Part shown: positions 52,233 through 63,762 of the stretch, one piece after another
Layout of the letters: every line of letters starts with the position of its first letter
Numbering within the stretch: position 1 is the stretch's first letter
Assembly (NCBI RefSeq): GCF_020404745.1
Contig: NZ_JAIZAP010000005.1
Location: forward strand, 151,138-215,137
Length of the DNA: 64,000 bases
DNA from: Aquibacillus saliphilus
Lineage (GTDB): Bacteria > Bacillota > Bacilli > Bacillales > Amphibacillaceae
Direction of reading: 5' to 3'
Translations under genes and position numbers: made by a program
The notes under the pieces: generated by a model
The model's database searches: none
What the model was told of the DNA's origin: nothing
What the model saw: the letters and a program-made list of their open reading frames with translations, nothing else

Positions 52233-55109
52233 CTATTCTTGTGTTACTTTTTCCCTGTCTTTGATTCGTTCTTCCATACGTTTACGATCTCGCTCTAGAA
52301 CAGGTTTCAAATAATTACCTGTATAAGAATCAGCTTGTTCTGCTATTTTTTCTGGTGTTCCGGTCGCAATAATCTGTCCACCACCGTCGCCACCTTCTGG
52401 ACCTAAATCAATAATATTATCAGCAGTTTTAATGATATCTAAATTATGTTCAATGATAAGTACCGTATCGCCATTTTCTACTAAACGCTGCAATACATCA
52501 AGTAAACGAGAAATATCATCAACATGTAATCCTGTTGTCGGTTCATCTAAAATATAAAATGTTTTTCCGGTCGATCTGCGGTGCAGTTCACTAGCTAATT
52601 TTACACGCTGCGCTTCCCCTCCAGATAATGTTGTCGCTGGTTGACCAAGACGAATATAACCAAGTCCGACATCAAAAATAGTCTGAAGCTTCCGTTTGAT
52701 TTTAGGAATTTTTTCAAAAAACGCTAACGATTCTTCAATCGTCATATTTAATACATCAGCGATATTTTTCCCTTTATATTTCACTTCTAATGTTTCACGG
52801 TTATATCGTTTGCCGTGGCATACTTCGCATGGTACATAAACATCAGGTAAGAAATGCATCTCAATCTTTATGATGCCATCACCTCGACAAGCCTCGCAAC
52901 GCCCACCTTTAACATTAAAGCTGAATCTGCCTTTTTTATAGCCACGCACTTTTGCTTCATTTGTTTGGGCAAATACGTCACGTATATCATCAAACGCACC
53001 AGTATATGTTGCAGGATTCGATCTTGGTGTTCTCCCGATTGGTGACTGGTCAATATCAATTACTTTTTCTAAGTGTTCTGTTCCCTTAATTTGTTTATGC
53101 TTACCAGGTTTTTGCTTACTTCGTTGCAGCTTCATGGCTAGTCCTTTATGAAGAATTTCATTAATAAGTGTACTCTTTCCAGAACCAGAAACACCGGTAA
53201 CCGCATTAAGAATTCCGAGTGGTATCTTTACATTTACTTTTTTAAGATTATTTTCTTCCGCACCAATTACTTCAATAAACCGCTTATCATGCTTTCGTCG
53301 TTTTGATGGAACGGGAATGAACTTTTCACCTGATAAATATTGCCCTGTTAACGACTCACTATTTTTCATCACGATATCAGGCGGGCCACTAGCAACCACC
53401 TCACCACCATGTTCACCAGGACCGGGGCCAATATCAATCAGCCAGTCAGCAGCTAACATCGTATCCTCATCATGTTCGACGACGATTAGTGTATTACCTA
53501 AATCACGCATGCGCTGTAAAGTACCAATTAATCGATCATTGTCGCGTTGGTGCAGACCGATTGATGGTTCATCAAGTACATATAATACACCAGTAAGCGC
53601 CGAACCAATTTGGGTAGCTAAACGAATTCGTTGTGCTTCTCCCCCAGACAGTGTCCCAGCAGCTCGTGATAATGTTAAGTAATCTAATCCTACGTTATTT
53701 AAGAACATCAAACGATCGTTAATTTCTTTTAAGATCATGTTAGCAATTGTTTCTTCTTTTTCGGATAACATCAACGAGTTGAAAAAATTGCTTATTTCCT
53801 TCACAGACATCTCAGTTACTTTTCCAACATGGAATCCATTAATTAATACTGAGGTTGCCTCTTCCTTCAATCGATAACTTTTACACTTAGGACATGGTCT
53901 TTGTCCCATGTATTTTCCCATTTGTTCACGGATAAAGTCAGAGCTTGTCTCTTTATAACGACGTGTAATGTTTGCAAGTACGCCTTCAAAAAGTATATCG
54001 CTTTCTCGTAGCATACCGAAATCATTTTCATAACGGAAAAAGATTTTCTCTTTTCCGCTCCCATATAAGATTTTGTCCAGTTGACTTTTGTCCAAATTCT
54101 TAATTGGCACTTCCCTATCAATACCATAGTGATTGCAAACACTTTCTAACAGTTTAGGATAATACTGAGAACTGGTAGGCTCCCACGCAACAATGGCACC
54201 TTCTTTAATTGATAAGTTCCAATCAGGAATGACTAAATCTAAATCCACTTCCAATTTTGTTCCTAACCCATCACATCGTCCACATGCACCAAAAGGACTG
54301 TTAAAGGAAAACAGTCTAGGCTCTAGTTCGCCAACTGAAAAACCACAAATTGGGCAAGCATGATGTTCATTGAAAAGAAGCTCTTCCTCACCAATTACAT
54401 CGACAATTACCTTTCCTTCACCTAGCCTTAATGCCGTTTCGATTGAATCGGTTAATCGTGCTGAAATACCATCCTTTACTACGATCCGATCGACTACTAC
54501 TTCAATTGAATGCTTCTTCGTTTTTTCTAACTGTATTTCTTCGGTGACTTCACGCATTTCTCCATCAACGCGAATTCGAACATACCCCTCACGCTTGAGA
54601 TTTTCCAACACTTTTACATGCTCGCCTTTTCGACCGGAGATAACCGGAGCAAGAATCTGTAATTTTGTTCGTTCTGGGTAGTTGAAAATACGGTCAACCA
54701 TTTGCTGTATGGTTTGCGACGTGATTTCAACTCCATGCTTCGGGCACGTTGGGTGGCCAATTCTTGCATAAAGCAACCGCAAATAGTCATAAATTTCAGT
54801 AACTGTACCTACCGTAGATCTGGGGTTTTTACTTGTTGTCTTCTGGTCAATCGCAATAGCGGGTGATAGTCCCTCAATTGCATCGACATCTGGCTTATCC
54901 ATTTGCCCTAAAAACTGCCTAGCATATGCAGATAAGGACTCGACATAACGGCGCTGTCCTTCGGCGTATATCGTATCAAACGCTAAGGAAGATTTTCCAG
55001 ATCCTGATAAACCGGTTATCACAACTAGCTTATCTTTTGGTATTTCTACATCAATATTTTTTAAGTTATGGGCTCTTGCCCCTTTAATAGTTATAGCCTT
55101 TGAAGCCAC
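52233..55109 (-). CDS. uvrA: Excinuclease ABC subunit A
   Basis: 958 residues. UvrA is the damage-recognition ATPase of nucleotide excision repair. Two ABC modules are visible: Walker [10 protein letters not shown] near 31-39 and GVSGSGKST near 640, with signatures [12 protein letters not shown] and [12 protein letters not shown]. Zinc fingers appear as [14 protein letters not shown]...CGRC and CEACRGDG...CEVCHG. The start is GTG with GGAAGGA upstream. It follows uvrB after 7 nt; no LexA-type box was established. Confidence 0.98.
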   Translation of the reverse strand: MASKAITIKGARAHNLKNIDVEIPKDKLVVITGLSGSGKSSLAFDTIYAEGQRRYVESLSAYARQFLGQMDKPDVDAIEGLSPAIAIDQKTTSKNPRSTVGTVTEIYDYLRLLYARIGHPTCPKHGVEITSQTIQQMVDRIFNYPERTKLQILAPVISGRKGEHVKVLENLKREGYVRIRVDGEMREVTEEIQLEKTKKHSIEVVVDRIVVKDGISARLTDSIETALRLGEGKVIVDVIGEEELLFNEHHACPICGFSVGELEPRLFSFNSPFGACGRCDGLGTKLEVDLDLVIPDWNLSIKEGAIVAWEPTSSQYYPKLLESVCNHYGIDREVPIKNLDKSQLDKILYGSGKEKIFFRYENDFGMLRESDILFEGVLANITRRYKETSSDFIREQMGKYMGQRPCPKCKSYRLKEEATSVLINGFHVGKVTEMSVKEISNFFNSLMLSEKEETIANMILKEINDRLMFLNNVGLDYLTLSRAAGTLSGGEAQRIRLATQIGSALTGVLYVLDEPSIGLHQRDNDRLIGTLQRMRDLGNTLIVVEHDEDTMLAADWLIDIGPGPGEHGGEVVASGPPDIVMKNSESLTGQYLSGEKFIPVPSKRRKHDKRFIEVIGAEENNLKKVNVKIPLGILNAVTGVSGSGKSTLINEILHKGLAMKLQRSKQKPGKHKQIKGTEHLEKVIDIDQSPIGRTPRSNPATYTGAFDDIRDVFAQTNEAKVRGYKKGRFSFNVKGGRCEACRGDGIIKIEMHFLPDVYVPCEVCHGKRYNRETLEVKYKGKNIADVLNMTIEESLAFFEKIPKIKRKLQTIFDVGLGYIRLGQPATTLSGGEAQRVKLASELHRRSTGKTFYILDEPTTGLHVDDISRLLDVLQRLVENGDTVLIIEHNLDIIKTADNIIDLGPEGGDGGGQIIATGTPEKIAEQADSYTGNYLKPVLERDRKRMEERIKDREKVTQE

Positions 55110-55116
55110 TTTAGGA

Positions 55117-57099
55117 TCATCCTTCCGCTTTTAGTTCCAATACTAGATCACGAAGTTCAGCAGCTTTCTCAAAGTTCAACTCGCGAGCTGCCTTTTTCAT
55201 TTCTTGTTCCATTTTCTCAATCATCTTATCTTTTTCCTTTTTACTTAGTTCTGAAACCTTAGGCATGTCTGGCCTTGATTCTTCTGTGTCTTCAGCTTCC
55301 ATTGTAGCCCGAATGACATCTCGTACTTCCTTCTTAATTGTCGTCGGGGTTACCCCGTGCTCTACGTTGTATTTATGTTGTTTCTTTCGACGTCTCGATG
55401 TTTCATCAATTGCTTTTTGCATCGAATCAGTAATCTTATTTGCGTACATAATAACTTGACCATTCTCATTTCTAGCAGCACGACCCATTGTTTGAATTAA
55501 CGAGCGCTCAGAACGTAGGAATCCTTCTTTGTCTGCATCTAAAATGGTGACAAGTGAAACCTCTGGTATATCAAGGCCTTCTCTTAGTAGGTTTATCCCT
55601 ACGATTACATCATACTTACCAACTCGCAGGTCGCGAATAACCTCAATCCGCTCTAGCGTCTTAATTTCTGAATGTAAGTATGCAACCTTTATCCCAATTT
55701 CCTTAAGATAATCGGTTAAGTCTTCAGACATTCTTTTCGTCAGTGTAGTAACTAATACGCGCTCATTTCTCTCTGAGCGTTTATTTATCTCTGCTATTAA
55801 ATCATCTATTTGGCCTTCAATTGGTCGGATATCAATTTCAGGATCTAGCAAACCAGTTGGACGAATAATTTGCTCCGTCATTTTTGGTGTATGCTCTAAT
55901 TCATAAGGACCTGGTGTCGCTGAAACAAACACCATCTGATTTGCCTTTTTTTCAAATTCAGGAAAAGTTAATGGACGATTATCCATTGCTGATGGCAACC
56001 GAAATCCATGCTCAACTAGTACACTCTTTCTTGCCTGGTCTCCGTTATACATACCTCTTACTTGCGGCAATGTAGCGTGTGATTCATCAACAACTAGTAA
56101 AAAATCATCCGGAAAATAATCAATCAATGTATAGGGTGTTGAACCTGGCTCGCGCAGGGTTAGATGCCTAGAATAGTTTTCAATTCCTGAGCAGAATCCC
56201 ATTTCTTCCATCATTTCTAAATCATAATTCGTCCGTTGCTCAATCCGCTGCGCTTCTAATAGCTTGTTTTGATCGTTAAATTCCTTTAAACGATCCTGCA
56301 ATTCTTTTTGAATATTTTTAATCGCTACCTTTAATTTCTCTTCTCTGGTTACGAAGTGAGAAGCTGGGAAAATCGCAATATGTTCCCGGTCGCCGATAAT
56401 TTCTCCAGTGAGTGCATCTACTTCTCGAATTCGATCGATCTCGTCACCGAAAAATTCAACACGTAAACAATGCTCTTCTCTTGAAGCTGGAATAATTTCT
56501 ACAGAATCTCCACGCACTCGAAATGTTCCACGCTGGAAATCAATATCATTTCTAGCGTATTGAATATCGACCAAATTACGCAATAATTCATCTCGATCCT
56601 TTTCCATCCCTACTCGAATAGAAAGCACCATATTCTTATATTCTTCCGGCGAACCAAGACCATATATACACGATACACTGGCAACAATCAGTACATCACT
56701 TCGTTCAAATAACGCTGACGTTGCAGAGTGTCTAAGTTTATCTATTTCATCGTTGATACTGGCATCTTTTTCAATAAAAGTATCCGTCGATGGTTTATAG
56801 GCCTCTGGTTGATAATAATCGTAATAGCTCACAAAATATTCAACAGCGTTATTTGGGAAAAATTCTTTAAACTCACTATATAGCTGTCCTGCTAATGTCT
56901 TGTTATGAGCAATAACTAAAGTAGGTTTGTTTATTTCCTTAATAACATTGGACATCGTAAAGGTTTTCCCGGTCCCAGTTGCGCCAAGTAGTGTTTGATG
57001 CCTTTTACCTTGTTTCAAGCCATCAACTAATTCTGCAATTGCTTTAGGTTGATCTCCTTCTGGTTGATAGTTTGACACTAGTTCGAATTTATTTTCCAC
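55117..57099 (-). CDS. uvrB: Excinuclease ABC subunit B
   Basis: 660 residues. UvrB is the helicase-like damage verifier that loads UvrC. Walker [10 protein letters not shown] (about 39-47), the beta-hairpin [19 protein letters not shown] (motif II), [10 protein letters not shown], and QTMGRAARN (motif VI) are all present; the C-terminal UVR domain includes [13 protein letters not shown]. The start is GTG about 12 nt after GGAGGT. It heads the uvrBA operon. The gap 57100-57483 holds one copy of the terminal-inverted-repeat element. Confidence 0.98.
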   Translation of the reverse strand: MENKFELVSNYQPEGDQPKAIAELVDGLKQGKRHQTLLGATGTGKTFTMSNVIKEINKPTLVIAHNKTLAGQLYSEFKEFFPNNAVEYFVSYYDYYQPEAYKPSTDTFIEKDASINDEIDKLRHSATSALFERSDVLIVASVSCIYGLGSPEEYKNMVLSIRVGMEKDRDELLRNLVDIQYARNDIDFQRGTFRVRGDSVEIIPASREEHCLRVEFFGDEIDRIREVDALTGEIIGDREHIAIFPASHFVTREEKLKVAIKNIQKELQDRLKEFNDQNKLLEAQRIEQRTNYDLEMMEEMGFCSGIENYSRHLTLREPGSTPYTLIDYFPDDFLLVVDESHATLPQVRGMYNGDQARKSVLVEHGFRLPSAMDNRPLTFPEFEKKANQMVFVSATPGPYELEHTPKMTEQIIRPTGLLDPEIDIRPIEGQIDDLIAEINKRSERNERVLVTTLTKRMSEDLTDYLKEIGIKVAYLHSEIKTLERIEVIRDLRVGKYDVIVGINLLREGLDIPEVSLVTILDADKEGFLRSERSLIQTMGRAARNENGQVIMYANKITDSMQKAIDETSRRRKKQHKYNVEHGVTPTTIKKEVRDVIRATMEAEDTEESRPDMPKVSELSKKEKDKMIEKMEQEMKKAARELNFEKAAELRDLVLELKAEG

Positions 57100-57330
57100 A
57101 GTGATTCAAAGACCTCCGTTCCGGTTAATTTCACGTAGTTTACCACATTATACTTTATATATAAATTAAATGCGAACAAATATTCGTTTTCTTGGATTAT
57201 GATAACTTTATCCTACACCATATCATGACAAGGATGCTAGTTTGTAGAAATTTGATTGACTCAGATTTCCATTGTCTTAAATCATTACCCATTGTGATTT
57301 ATTTAGTAATTACTTATAATTATAATTGAG

Positions 57331-57431
57331 TCTATTTCATAATTACAATATCAAGCCATATTCTAATAACAAATAGTGGAAAGAGTTTAATTTTGTATCC
57401 TGATAGTGGTAAATAGGTATTATGAAATTGA
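57331..57431 (-). repeat. Short interspersed repeat, copy C
   Basis: 101 bp bounded by TCTATTTCATA and TATGAAATTGA (10 of 11 complementary). On the minus strand it starts TCAATTTCATAATACCTA, like copies A and B, but the interior differs. Confidence 0.5.
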
Positions 57432-57483
57432 TTATTGAAAACAAAATAGTAATTAACTATCATGTTTGGGAAGTAGGGTTTTA

Positions 57484-58236
57484 ATGAGAAAAATGATATA
57501 CATAATCGCTTTTGCTTTGATTCTAACCGGATGTGGTCAAACAACTGATGATTCAACAAATAGTCAGGATGACGTAGCTTTAGCGGCGATAGAGGTCGAT
57601 TTACAAGCGCCTGAAACTGCTGAATTAGGTGAGCAGGTTGTTTTCAAGGCGACTGTTACTCATGACGGAGAAGCAGTTGAAGACGCAGATGAAGTTGCTT
57701 TTGAGATATGGCAAGAAGGAAAAAAGGAAAGCAGTGATACACTCGAATCAGAAAATGAAGGTTTAGGTGTTTATTCAGTGTCAATAATACTCGACCAAGA
57801 AACTGTGTATCATATTCAATCCCATGTAACCGCTCGGGGAATGCACACAATGCCGCAGGCCGAAACAATCGTGGGAAATCCAGACTCGGATACACCAGAA
57901 GAAGAAGATAATGAAGAAAGTGCTGACGGACATCACCATCACGATGACGAGATAACCGTGAATCTAGATACCGATGGACAATTGACTAAAGACACAGAAC
58001 AAAAGCTGACTGTACAGATAAATAATGGTGATAAACCATTGTCTGATGCCTATGTATCATTGGAAATCAAGCTAGAGGGAGAAACAGATGCCACTTGGTT
58101 AGACCTAGAAGAAAAAGAAGTGGGCGTTTACTCTGGTTTAACAACCTTTGAAGAAAAAGGGAAATATACAGTTTCCATACATGTACGTAATGACCAGATC
58201 CACGACCACCATGACGTACCCGTAACTGTTAACTAG
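57484..58236 (+). CDS. Lipoprotein with two YtkA/FixH-like domains
   Basis: 250 residues. A signal peptide ends in the lipobox ILTGCG, so it is membrane-anchored outside. Two similar Ig-like domains follow (about 30-125 and 150-250): each has an L/EV...LxAPETAELGEQVVFKATV or LTKDTEQKLTVQINNGDKPL start and an LGVYS or VGVYSG turn, as in YtkA-like proteins. Between them is an acidic linker with GHHHHDDE, a possible metal site. FixH/YtkA relatives are linked to copper handling and cytochrome oxidase assembly; function here is inference. ATG 57484 follows a weak GTAGGG site. Confidence 0.72.
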   Translation: MRKMIYIIAFALILTGCGQTTDDSTNSQDDVALAAIEVDLQAPETAELGEQVVFKATVTHDGEAVEDADEVAFEIWQEGKKESSDTLESENEGLGVYSVSIILDQETVYHIQSHVTARGMHTMPQAETIVGNPDSDTPEEEDNEESADGHHHHDDEITVNLDTDGQLTKDTEQKLTVQINNGDKPLSDAYVSLEIKLEGETDATWLDLEEKEVGVYSGLTTFEEKGKYTVSIHVRNDQIHDHHDVPVTVN

Positions 58237-58266
58237 ATTCGCTGTTACACTTAAACGCACACGAAT

Positions 58267-58303
58267 AAAAGCGCCTTTTCACGTTGAAAAGGCGCTTTTA
58301 TAT
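58267..58303. terminator. Bidirectional terminator between lipoprotein gene and prfC
   Basis: A 15-bp perfect stem AAAAGCGCCTTTTCA/TGAAAAGGCGCTTTT with a 3-nt loop, serving both convergent genes. Confidence 0.92.
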
Positions 58304-58307
58304 TTAT

Positions 58308-59900
58308 TTACTTAGCATAGCTTTGGTCATATTTATTTACTTCAAACAAATCAATCAGTTCAATCTTAGGATGTTTATCCTGAAACCATCTCAAGGCGAA
58401 ATCGTTTTTGAACAGGACAAGAAAATCTCCTTCTCTATCCTTGACCAACATGTTCCGTTCATCAAATAAAGAAGTATCCACTTGTTCCGCTTTTAACCAA
58501 CGCGGGATTCGCTCACCGATTGATTCCAACATAACTTCAACATTGTATTCATGCTTCATTCGATATTCAAATACCTCGTATTGCAGTTGGCCAACTGCTC
58601 CAATAATATAAGATTCCATCGGGTGTCCTTTAAATAATTGGATTGCTCCTTCTTGAACTAATTGCTCAATTCCTTTTTTATATTGCTTTGATTTCATTAC
58701 GTTTTTTGCTGTAACTCTTTTGAATAATTCTGGTGGGAATTGTGGCAATTCATCATATTCAAAAGCGTTCTTTCCTTCAATAAGGGTATCACCAATTCGG
58801 TATGCGTTCGGATCGTAAATACCAATTATATCCCCAGCAAATGCTTCTTCAACAATACCACCAGCAGAAGCTACAAATTGTTGTGTCTGCGAAAGCTTGA
58901 TTGGTTTGTCTGTCCGCGCCAGTTTAACTGTCATACCTCGTTCGAACTTGCCTGAACATACACGAAGGAATGCTACACGATCACGGTGTGCGGGATTCAT
59001 ATTTGCTTGAATCTTAAATACAAATCCTGAAAATTCATCATTGTCAGGGCTGACTAAGCCTTCTGTCGTTCTTCTTGGTGTCGGGCTTGGTGCCATTGAA
59101 ATAAATGTATCAAAAAATGATTGTACTCCAAATGGTGCTAGTGCACTTCCGAAAAATACTGGCGTCTGGTCACCACTCAGTATTGAGTCAAGCGAGTACT
59201 GGTCTCCCGCTTGATCAAGTAATTCAAGTTCGTCACTTGTTTCCTGGTAAGTAGCATTATTGACTAGTTCCTGATGCTCAGGACTGTCTAACTCGTTATA
59301 AGGTATATAGGACTCTTCTTCATTACCGTTATATTTAACAAACTGCTTGTTGTGGCGGTCAAAGATTCCTAAAAACCTTTTTCCCATTCCTACTGGCCAG
59401 TTCATTGGATACGTTTCAATGTCCAACACTTCTTCTATTTGCTCTAATAGTTCAAACGGCTCTCTTCCTTCACGGTCCATCTTATTAATGAATGTGAAAA
59501 TAGGTATGCCACGCATTTTACATACTTTAAATAACTTAATTGTTTGTGCTTCGATTCCCTTTGTTGCATCTATTATCATCACAACACTATCGACTGCTGT
59601 TAACGTACGGTACGTATCCTCACTAAAATCCTCGTGTCCTGGAGTATCCAAAATATTAACTTTGTAGTCCAGATAAGGGAAATTCATTACACTTGAGGTT
59701 ACTGAAATTCCACGCTGTTTCTCTATTTCCATCCAGTCAGATGTCGCAAACTTTCCAGATTTTTTTGCTTTTACCGTACCAGCAGATCGGATTTGATTTC
59801 CGAATAACAACAGTTTTTCAGTTAACGTTGTTTTACCGGCATCAGGGTGAGATATAATAGCAAACGTCTTCCGTTTATTTACTTCTTCATTTAAGTTCAT
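58308..59900 (-). CDS. prfC: Peptide chain release factor 3
   Basis: 530 residues. RF3 is a GTPase that removes RF1/RF2 from the ribosome after termination. The G domain has [15 protein letters not shown] (P-loop), RGISVTSSV (switch I), [14 protein letters not shown] (switch II) and NKMDRE. The RF3-specific middle and C-terminal domains follow ([37 protein letters not shown]). AAGGGA precedes the ATG. It stands alone; RF3 is found unevenly among Firmicutes. Confidence 0.96.
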   Translation of the reverse strand: MNLNEEVNKRKTFAIISHPDAGKTTLTEKLLLFGNQIRSAGTVKAKKSGKFATSDWMEIEKQRGISVTSSVMNFPYLDYKVNILDTPGHEDFSEDTYRTLTAVDSVVMIIDATKGIEAQTIKLFKVCKMRGIPIFTFINKMDREGREPFELLEQIEEVLDIETYPMNWPVGMGKRFLGIFDRHNKQFVKYNGNEEESYIPYNELDSPEHQELVNNATYQETSDELELLDQAGDQYSLDSILSGDQTPVFFGSALAPFGVQSFFDTFISMAPSPTPRRTTEGLVSPDNDEFSGFVFKIQANMNPAHRDRVAFLRVCSGKFERGMTVKLARTDKPIKLSQTQQFVASAGGIVEEAFAGDIIGIYDPNAYRIGDTLIEGKNAFEYDELPQFPPELFKRVTAKNVMKSKQYKKGIEQLVQEGAIQLFKGHPMESYIIGAVGQLQYEVFEYRMKHEYNVEVMLESIGERIPRWLKAEQVDTSLFDERNMLVKDREGDFLVLFKNDFALRWFQDKHPKIELIDLFEVNKYDQSYAK

Positions 59901-59922
59901 AAAAAAATCCCTTCCATTTCAA

Positions 59923-60016
59923 TCAATTTCATAATTACCTTATGCAGTAATTGTCGTCCACACATAGTTTGGGAATGTTCTATCCCAATTGCAAAAAATC
60001 AGTAGTATGAAATTGA
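59923..60016 (+). repeat. Short interspersed repeat, copy B (intact terminal inverted repeats)
   Basis: 94 bp with perfect 11-bp terminal inverted repeats TCAATTTCATA/TATGAAATTGA and an inner hairpin near TAGTTTGGGA/TCCCAATT. It shares about 75 bp of clear similarity with copy A at 12094-12176. No reading frame. It lies upstream of prfC; 60017-60400 shows no gene. Confidence 0.7.
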
Positions 60017-60414
60017 CTAATTTATATAAAATTCTAATCGTAAATACTAATATCCTTCAAGTTAATAATGAAAGTGGAAGAACAACTTGTGTTCAGGACC
60101 AAGGGATTCTTATTACATCGGAATAATTCTCCTTTGTTTGATTAATTTTACGTCGAAAACCATTATTAGCGTACTTTAAGCTCCGATTATCGACTGCAAA
60201 TTTTATAAATTATTTAACGTGTAAAAATAGATCTTCGATAGTAAAAGATAGCATGAGAATGGCGTTAAAGTCAACTTTTGCTACTATTAAACCCGAGATT
60301 AAATAGTTGGTCAACTACTCGAATTAAATCGAAATAAATGAATTGTTTTGAGGTCTCTCGTTCAAAAATTAATTACAGAACGCTAAGCAAATACGCCCTC
60401 TATCAACGTTTTTT

Positions 60415-60423
60415 TGTTATAAT
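60415..60423 (+). promoter_or_regulatory. Extended -10 promoter of the SNF2 gene
   Basis: TGTTATAAT is a perfect extended -10 (TGnTATAAT). No -35 is recognisable. Start of transcription would be near 60430, which excludes the upstream in-frame ATG at 60338. Confidence 0.6.
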
Positions 60424-60463
60424 GATAGGATGGTATTTAAATCAACCCGAGGATGGGATAACG

Positions 60464-63400
60464 ATGAGAACCTTTTTCTTAGATAAACAAGACATCGTTC
60501 GTATTACAGGCGAACGCTTTTATAAAAGAGGATACGATTACTTCAAAAAGGGCCGCGTCCATGGACTTACCTATAATCCGTCAATCAATTCTTGGCGCGG
60601 GGTTGTACGTGGTACAGAAACTTACAATGTACGGATTTTCTTTTTTGATAGTGACGAACTTGAAGGCAGCTGCGATTGTCCAGCATATGCAGCTCACTTT
60701 ACATGTAAACATATTGCAGCTGTTCTACTGGCAATTGGCCAGGACTCTTGGAACAAGTTGGGTGATAAAAAACTACAGGATGTTTCTTTTTCGAATCCAG
60801 TTTCTGTTCCAAATGATTCTTTTTCGACTAGAATTATTGATGCATTTACAAAAGATCAACACCACCAATCTCGTAAGTACCAGTTATTAGCTGTTGAATA
60901 TATTGTTGGCAGCAGAATTAACCCACACAATTCCAAGTCATTTTTAGAAATTGAACTAAAAATTGGCACGAAAAAATCGTACGTAGTTAAAAATATTCGA
61001 GAGTTTCTCATCCATGTCAAGAAGGAGAAATCACACAAAATTAACCCTTCATTTTTATATGAACCAGACATTCATTTGTTTCATGAAGAAGACATGAAAA
61101 TAATCTCAAATTTGATCATGGCTTATGAAAATGAGTCCTTATTTGAAAGCTCTTTTTCTAACCCACTTCATGATAAGCGAACAATTATTATCCCTCCTGG
61201 ATTTGCTGATGAGTTATTAGAGTTAATTAGTAACAGGACAAACTTTTACAAGAACAAAAGTGGTGAAACAGTTCCAGGGATATCTGTGATTGACAGCAAT
61301 GAAGATTTCCAGTTCCATTTAGATAAAGATGATGAGCAAACGTTCAATATCGATGTTTCTGTACTCTCCAACTATACGTATTTTAAAAGCTACGGCTATC
61401 TTTTTAAACAAGGTGTATTTCATCGAATTAGCCCGAAGCAGCAATCAGTAATGGATCAGTTATATGGTCTACTGCCTTATCGTACTGGCCAAGCTCATCC
61501 AATATCTAAAGATAAAATTGAATCTTTTATTACTAATGTTATTCCTAAGTTAGAAGAAATTGGGACTGTGAACTATTCTAAAAGCACGCAAGAAACGATA
61601 AGAATTGAAGCCATTCAACCAAAAATTTTCTTGGATGAGAATAATGGAACATTGACAGCGAAACTAGAATTTCATTACGGAGATGCAGTCATCTATCCTT
61701 ATCAAACGGAGCAGCCTGAAAACGTGGTAATAAAACGCGATATTTTAAAAGAGAAGGAGCTATTAAGAGATCTCGATAGCTTTGGCTTCTTTCATATCAA
61801 TAAACAATTTCAACTGTTTAAAAATGCTTCAATCTATTCCTTCCTGCATGAGGGGATAACCCTACTAAGCGAAAAAGCACAACTATTTATGTCATCCAAG
61901 ATGAAAGCAATGATTATTGAAAAACAACCAACGCTTACTTCAACTATAGATTTGGACAACAAGCGAGGTATTCTTGATATCCAGTTCGACATCGAAGGAA
62001 TTTCTATGCATGATGTCCAGAACGTCCTATATGCAATGGTTGAGAAAAAACGTTATTACCGAATTCCAGACGGCCCACTACTTGAGTTAGAGGGCGAGGA
62101 TTTTGACTCGTTTCGCGACCTAACTGAACAACTGCAATTAAATAAAAAACAGTTGGAACAAGGTCAGTTACATGTTCCGGCTGCCCGAAGCTTTCAAGTA
62201 GAAGAAGTACTTAGTCCATCCTACTTTCAATACAGTGATGCATTTAACGACTTACTTGCACAGTTAAAAAATCCTAGTAAGCTAAATTTCACTGTACCAG
62301 AATCAATTGAGGCAGAACTAAGAGATTATCAATATACTGGTTTTCAGTGGCTCAAAACGCTCTCCCATTACCATCTTGGTGGAATACTAGCTGATGATAT
62401 GGGGCTAGGAAAAACGATACAAACAATCTGTTATTTAGTTTCAGAGAAAGAAATGAATCCAGGTACATTTTCAAGTCTTGTCGTTGCACCTGCTTCCCTT
62501 TTATACAATTGGAAAAAGGAATTCGAGAAATTCGCTCCTAGTATCAACGTTGAAATTATTATTGGGAACAAGAAACAGCGCAAAGAAATCGTTGAGTCCA
62601 CTCAGCAGGCAGATGTCTATATTACTTCCTACCCATTATTACGTAAGGATATCGATTTGTACCAACAGACTCATTTTGATGTATTAATTTTGGACGAAGC
62701 TCAAGCAATCAAAAACCACTTAACACTGACTGCTAAAGCTGTTCGTTCACTACAAACAAGTAGACGATTCGCACTAAGTGGAACACCAATTGAAAATTCG
62801 TTAGACGAACTGTGGTCGCTATTCCACACAATATCGCCTGGTTTATTTGGAAATAAAAAGTCATTTTTAGCATTTGAACATCAGTACATTGCTAAAATAA
62901 CTCGACCCTTTATTATGAGACGCATTAAAAAAGATGTGTTACATGAACTACCAGACAAAATTGAATCTGTTCACTATTCCGATCTTACCAAAAATCAAAA
63001 AGAAGTCTATCTAGCATATGTAGAGAAAATGCAAGAGCAAATTACCGAAACGATTAATGAAAAGGGCTTCGAAAAAGGCAAACTTGAAATATTAGCTGGA
63101 TTAACTAGATTGAGACAAATCTGTTGTCATCCATTACTTTTTTTAGAAAACTACACAGGTAAATCAGGTAAGCTCGAGCAGCTTAAAGAACTAGTTAATG
63201 AATTACAAACTAATGGAAAACGCGCACTTATTTTCTCGCAATTTTCAAGCATGCTCTCGATGATTAACGAAACACTTCAAAATGAAAATATTGAAACCTT
63301 TTATTTAGACGGATCTACCCCATCAGAAAAGCGAATGGAAATGTCTGAGCAGTTTAATGACGGAGAAAAATCGGTTTTCCTTATCTCCTTAAAAGCCGGC

Positions 63401-63682
63401 GGAACTGGTTTAAATTTAACTGGTGCTGATACAGTCATCCTATATGACTTATGGTGGAATCCAGCAGTTGAAGAACAAGCGGCAGGCAGAGCACACCGAA
63501 TTGGACAGAAGAACGTTGTCCAGGTGATTCGACTAATTACAGAAGGTACAATTGAAGAAAAAATCTTTGAAATGCAGCAGAAGAAACGTGAATTGGTCGA
63601 TCAGGTCATTCAACCAGGAGAGACAATGCTATCAAAGCTATCTGAGAAAGAAATTCGTGAACTACTGGAAATGAAAACTTAG
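60464..63682 (+). CDS. SWIM zinc finger-SNF2 family helicase
   Basis: 1072 residues. A SWIM zinc finger near the N-terminus has Cys70-x-Cys72 and Cys81-x-His83 (CDCPAYAAHFTCKH). A long middle region (about 130-600) is followed by the SNF2 ATPase: ADDMGLGKTIQT (motif I), VVAPASLLYNWKKE, LDEAQAIKN (motif II), ALSGTPIENSLDELWSLF, then the second RecA lobe with LIFSQFSSML, FLISLKAGGTGLNLTGAD and AAGRAHRIGQ (motif VI). Bacterial relatives (YwqA/HepA-like) move RNA polymerase or remodel DNA-protein complexes. I chose ATG 60464 for its GAGGATGGGAT site and the upstream promoter. Confidence 0.92.
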   Translation: MRTFFLDKQDIVRITGERFYKRGYDYFKKGRVHGLTYNPSINSWRGVVRGTETYNVRIFFFDSDELEGSCDCPAYAAHFTCKHIAAVLLAIGQDSWNKLGDKKLQDVSFSNPVSVPNDSFSTRIIDAFTKDQHHQSRKYQLLAVEYIVGSRINPHNSKSFLEIELKIGTKKSYVVKNIREFLIHVKKEKSHKINPSFLYEPDIHLFHEEDMKIISNLIMAYENESLFESSFSNPLHDKRTIIIPPGFADELLELISNRTNFYKNKSGETVPGISVIDSNEDFQFHLDKDDEQTFNIDVSVLSNYTYFKSYGYLFKQGVFHRISPKQQSVMDQLYGLLPYRTGQAHPISKDKIESFITNVIPKLEEIGTVNYSKSTQETIRIEAIQPKIFLDENNGTLTAKLEFHYGDAVIYPYQTEQPENVVIKRDILKEKELLRDLDSFGFFHINKQFQLFKNASIYSFLHEGITLLSEKAQLFMSSKMKAMIIEKQPTLTSTIDLDNKRGILDIQFDIEGISMHDVQNVLYAMVEKKRYYRIPDGPLLELEGEDFDSFRDLTEQLQLNKKQLEQGQLHVPAARSFQVEEVLSPSYFQYSDAFNDLLAQLKNPSKLNFTVPESIEAELRDYQYTGFQWLKTLSHYHLGGILADDMGLGKTIQTICYLVSEKEMNPGTFSSLVVAPASLLYNWKKEFEKFAPSINVEIIIGNKKQRKEIVESTQQADVYITSYPLLRKDIDLYQQTHFDVLILDEAQAIKNHLTLTAKAVRSLQTSRRFALSGTPIENSLDELWSLFHTISPGLFGNKKSFLAFEHQYIAKITRPFIMRRIKKDVLHELPDKIESVHYSDLTKNQKEVYLAYVEKMQEQITETINEKGFEKGKLEILAGLTRLRQICCHPLLFLENYTGKSGKLEQLKELVNELQTNGKRALIFSQFSSMLSMINETLQNENIETFYLDGSTPSEKRMEMSEQFNDGEKSVFLISLKAGGTGLNLTGADTVILYDLWWNPAVEEQAAGRAHRIGQKNVVQVIRLITEGTIEEKIFEMQQKKRELVDQVIQPGETMLSKLSEKEIRELLEMKT

Positions 63683-63702
63683 CACAGAACGCAAACCGTA
63701 TT

Positions 63703-63740
63703 AAGACCTTGACTGCAACCAGTCATGGTCTTGTTTTTTT
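63703..63740 (+). terminator. SNF2 gene terminator
   Basis: Stem AAGACC-TTGACTG/CAGTCA-GGTCTT with one bulge, followed by GTTTTTTT. Confidence 0.88.
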
Positions 63741-63762
63741 AAGGCTGTTTTCTAAAAGAACT

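Noticed and set aside
60338..60463. Extended N-terminus of the SNF2 protein
   Set aside because: The extended -10 promoter at 60415-60423 lies inside this stretch, and the ATG at 60464 has the ribosome site.
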